Below are positions 62,251 to 64,000 of a stretch of DNA of 64,000 nt, one piece after another. Position 1 is the first letter of the stretch. Each line of letters starts with the position of its first letter. The notes beneath the pieces are model-generated. The model made no database searches. It was not told the DNA's origin and saw only the letters and a list, made by a program, of their open reading frames with translations. The stretch is from Nocardiopsis listeri NBRC 13360 (GTDB lineage Bacteria > Actinomycetota > Actinomycetes > Streptosporangiales > Streptosporangiaceae), in contig NZ_BCSH01000025.1 of assembly GCF_001570765.1 (NCBI RefSeq), forward strand, positions 1 to 64,000, read 5' to 3'. Position numbers and translations under genes: made by a program.

Positions 62251-63366
62251 GTGCCGCAAACCGCCGCGCACGAGGAACCGGAGCTCATCCAGCTCCTGAC
62301 CCCGGAAGGGGAGCTCACCGAGCACCCCGACTACCCCCTGGACATCAGCGCGGAGGAGATCCGCGCCCTGTACCGTGACCTGGTCCTGGTCCGCCGGATC
62401 GACAGTGAGGCCGTCTCCCTCCAGCGCCAGGGAGAGCTGGGCCTGTGGGCCTCTCTCCTGGGTCAGGAGGCCGCGCAGATCGGCTCCGGCCGCGCCCTGC
62501 GATCCGAGGACATGGCCTTCCCCTCCTACCGCGAGCACGGCGTCGCCTGGTGCCGTGGCATCGAGCCGAAGGAACTCCTCGGCATGTTCCGCGGGGTCAC
62601 CAACGGAGGTTGGGACCCGCACGAGTACGGCCTGCACCTGTACACGATCGTCATCGGCAGCCAGGCCCTGCACGCCACCGGCTACGCCATGGGCGTCCAG
62701 CGCGACGGCGCCGTGGGCGAGGACGGCACCGCCGTCATCTCCTACTTCGGCGACGGGGCCACCAGCCAGGGCGACACCAACGAGGCGTTCAACTTCGCCT
62801 CGGTGAACAACGCCCCGGTCGTGTTCTTCTGCCAGAACAACCAGTGGGCCATCTCCGAGCCCCTGGAACGTCAGGCCCGCGTACCGATCTACAAGCGCGC
62901 CGCCGGCTTCGGCTTCCCGGGTGTGCGCGTGGACGGCAACGACGTCCTCGCCTGCCTGGCCGTGACCCGCGCCGCCCTGGACAACGCGCGCACCGGTCAG
63001 GGCCCCACCCTGATCGAGGCGTTCACCTACCGGATGGGCGCCCACACCACCAACGACGACCCCACCCGTTACCGGGACGCGGCCGAGCTCGACGAGTGGA
63101 AGGCCAAGGACCCGATCATGCGGGTCCGCAACCACCTCGAACTGTACGAGCTCGCGGACGAGGCGTTCTTCGCGAAGATCGACGAAGAGGCCGACAAGGT
63201 CGGAGAGATGGTGCGCACCCAGTGCCGCTCCATGGCCGACCCCGAGCCGCTGGAGATCTTCGACGAGGTCTACGCCGAGCCCAACGTCCACATCGACCGG
63301 CAGCGGTCCGAGTTCGCCGACTACCTGGCCTCGTTCGAAGGCGCCGGCGCGGAAGGGGGCCGTTAG
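62251..63366 (+). CDS. pdhA: Pyruvate dehydrogenase E1 component, alpha subunit
   Basis: 371 residues from GTG 62251, preceded by GAGGAGCGAC; longer frames have no such site. ThDP-binding motif YFGDGATSQGDTNEAFNFAS with QNNQWAIS after it, and the FPSYREHGVAW segment. Two-subunit E1 of pyruvate or branched-chain 2-oxo-acid dehydrogenase type. The substrate is chosen as pyruvate by general resemblance; a branched-chain role is possible. The beta gene follows 3 nt downstream. Confidence 0.87.
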   Translation: MPQTAAHEEPELIQLLTPEGELTEHPDYPLDISAEEIRALYRDLVLVRRIDSEAVSLQRQGELGLWASLLGQEAAQIGSGRALRSEDMAFPSYREHGVAWCRGIEPKELLGMFRGVTNGGWDPHEYGLHLYTIVIGSQALHATGYAMGVQRDGAVGEDGTAVISYFGDGATSQGDTNEAFNFASVNNAPVVFFCQNNQWAISEPLERQARVPIYKRAAGFGFPGVRVDGNDVLACLAVTRAALDNARTGQGPTLIEAFTYRMGAHTTNDDPTRYRDAAELDEWKAKDPIMRVRNHLELYELADEAFFAKIDEEADKVGEMVRTQCRSMADPEPLEIFDEVYAEPNVHIDRQRSEFADYLASFEGAGAEGGR

Positions 63367-63369
63367 GCC

Positions 63370-64000
63370 ATGGGAACCAACCTCACGATCGGTAAGGCCA
63401 TCAACGCGGGGCTGCGCGCCTCGATGGAACACGACCCCAAGGTCCTCGTCATGGGCGAGGACGTCGGTCGCCTGGGCGGTGTCTTCCGCGTCACCGACGG
63501 TCTGCACAAGGACTTCGGCGCCGACCGCGTCATCGACACCCCGCTGGCCGAGTCCGGCATCGTCGGCACCGCCATCGGTATGGCGATGCGCGGCTACCGC
63601 CCCGTGGTGGAGATCCAGTTCGACGGATTCTTCTTCCCCGCCGCCAACCAGACCTTCACCCAGTTGGCGAAGATGCGTCGCCGTTCGGCGGGCAAGCTCG
63701 CCATGCCCGTCGTCATGCGCATCCCCTACGGTGGCGGCATCGGCGCGGTCGAGCACCACAGCGAGTCGCCCGAGGCCTACTTCCAGCACACCGCAGGTCT
63801 GCGCGTGGTCAGCGTCGCCAACCCGGAGGACGCCTACTGGATGATCCAGCAGGCCGTTCGATCCGACGACCCGGTGATCTTCCTGGAGCCCAAGCGGCGC
63901 TACTACGAGAAGGCCGAGGTCGACACCGGCGTATCGATCGACGCGGTCACCCCGATGGGCGCGGCGCGCGTCGCCCGCCCCGGCACCGACTGCACGCTGC
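63370..64000 (+). CDS. pdhB: Pyruvate dehydrogenase E1 component, beta subunit (partial)
   Basis: ATG 63370 opens MGTNLTIGKAINAGLRASME, then VLVMGEDVGRLGGVFRVTDG, DTPLAESGIVGTAIGMAMRG and IPYGGGIGAVEHHSESPEAY. About 210 residues are visible and the frame is open to the right edge. It forms the heterotetrameric E1 with the alpha subunit before it. An E2 gene would be expected to follow outside the window. Confidence 0.9.
   Translation, partial: MGTNLTIGKAINAGLRASMEHDPKVLVMGEDVGRLGGVFRVTDGLHKDFGADRVIDTPLAESGIVGTAIGMAMRGYRPVVEIQFDGFFFPAANQTFTQLAKMRRRSAGKLAMPVVMRIPYGGGIGAVEHHSESPEAYFQHTAGLRVVSVANPEDAYWMIQQAVRSDDPVIFLEPKRRYYEKAEVDTGVSIDAVTPMGAARVARPGTDCTL

Noticed and set aside
62044..63789. 581-codon open frame antisense to pdhA/pdhB
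   Set aside because: Same reason: the plus strand encodes clear E1 alpha and beta subunits.

Overview
The window is very GC-rich (about 70%), uses many GTG starts and strong GGAGG-type ribosome sites, and carries actinobacterial markers: a 6C small RNA, a WhiJ-like XRE/DUF397/ATPase locus, Streptomyces-type PHO boxes, SigR, DUF202, DUF3817 and SURF1 proteins. It looks like a chromosomal segment of a filamentous actinomycete. A Nocardiopsis-like (Streptosporangiales) genus is my best guess, but it is inference from gene style only.

Layout. 0-6 kb: a PmtA-like methyltransferase, an SDR oxidoreductase, hisE-hisG closed by a strong terminator, a free-standing FtsX-ectodomain-like lipoprotein overlapping a convergent DoxX gene, and a spermidine-synthase-like protein. 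6-13 kb: a broken HAD gene, an EF-hand protein, then the phosphate system on the minus strand (pstB, a degenerate response regulator, pstS, pstC, pstA) with PHO-box repeats upstream of pstB and pstS, followed by thioredoxin and two DUF202 membrane proteins. 14-19 kb: a surface-glycan group (epimerase, PIG-L deacetylase, WbqC, processive GT2). 19-25 kb: DUF3817, SURF1, the 6C RNA, DinB, an alpha/beta hydrolase, a VOC protein and an ABC-2 exporter with an XRE regulator. 25-33 kb: a complete glycine-betaine unit (betaine aldehyde dehydrogenase, choline dehydrogenase, OpuA/ProU-type ATPase, doubled permease, binding lipoprotein). 33-37 kb: a VapBC-type pair, a membrane-anchored EEP phosphohydrolase and a HigBA-like pair whose toxin gene is frameshifted. 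37-42 kb: purL, purQ and purS with two extra genes interleaved. 42-48 kb: a SigR-type sigma factor with no adjacent rsrA, a CPBP protease, a VOC/ArsR pair with a clear operator, a DUF433/PIN-like toxin-antitoxin pair, a PCMT-like methyltransferase and a decayed HsdR C-terminus.

48-59 kb is accessory DNA and the most interesting part. It starts with a WhiJ/AbaA-like locus (DUF397, XRE, HATPase, Pro-rich membrane protein). Next comes a minus-strand cassette of NUDIX hydrolase, SAH-hydrolase-like protein, GntR and a UTRA-only protein. Then a small ABC-three-component-style middle protein and a DUF2326 SMC-like ATPase are flanked on both sides, in mirror orientation, by excisionase-HTH plus PIN toxin-antitoxin pairs. 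Degenerate copies of the 3' end of the Pro-rich gene, each with its own paralogous terminator, sit at the cassette junctions, and a decayed NUDIX copy lies at the far end. This suggests repeated cassette insertion by recombination at shared short repeats.

59-64 kb returns to core metabolism: a molybdopterin oxidoreductase that has lost its N-terminal [4Fe-4S] cysteines, with a small helical partner, then pyruvate dehydrogenase E1 alpha and the start of E1 beta, which runs off the right edge. The left edge cuts a minus-strand gene after its first 32 codons.
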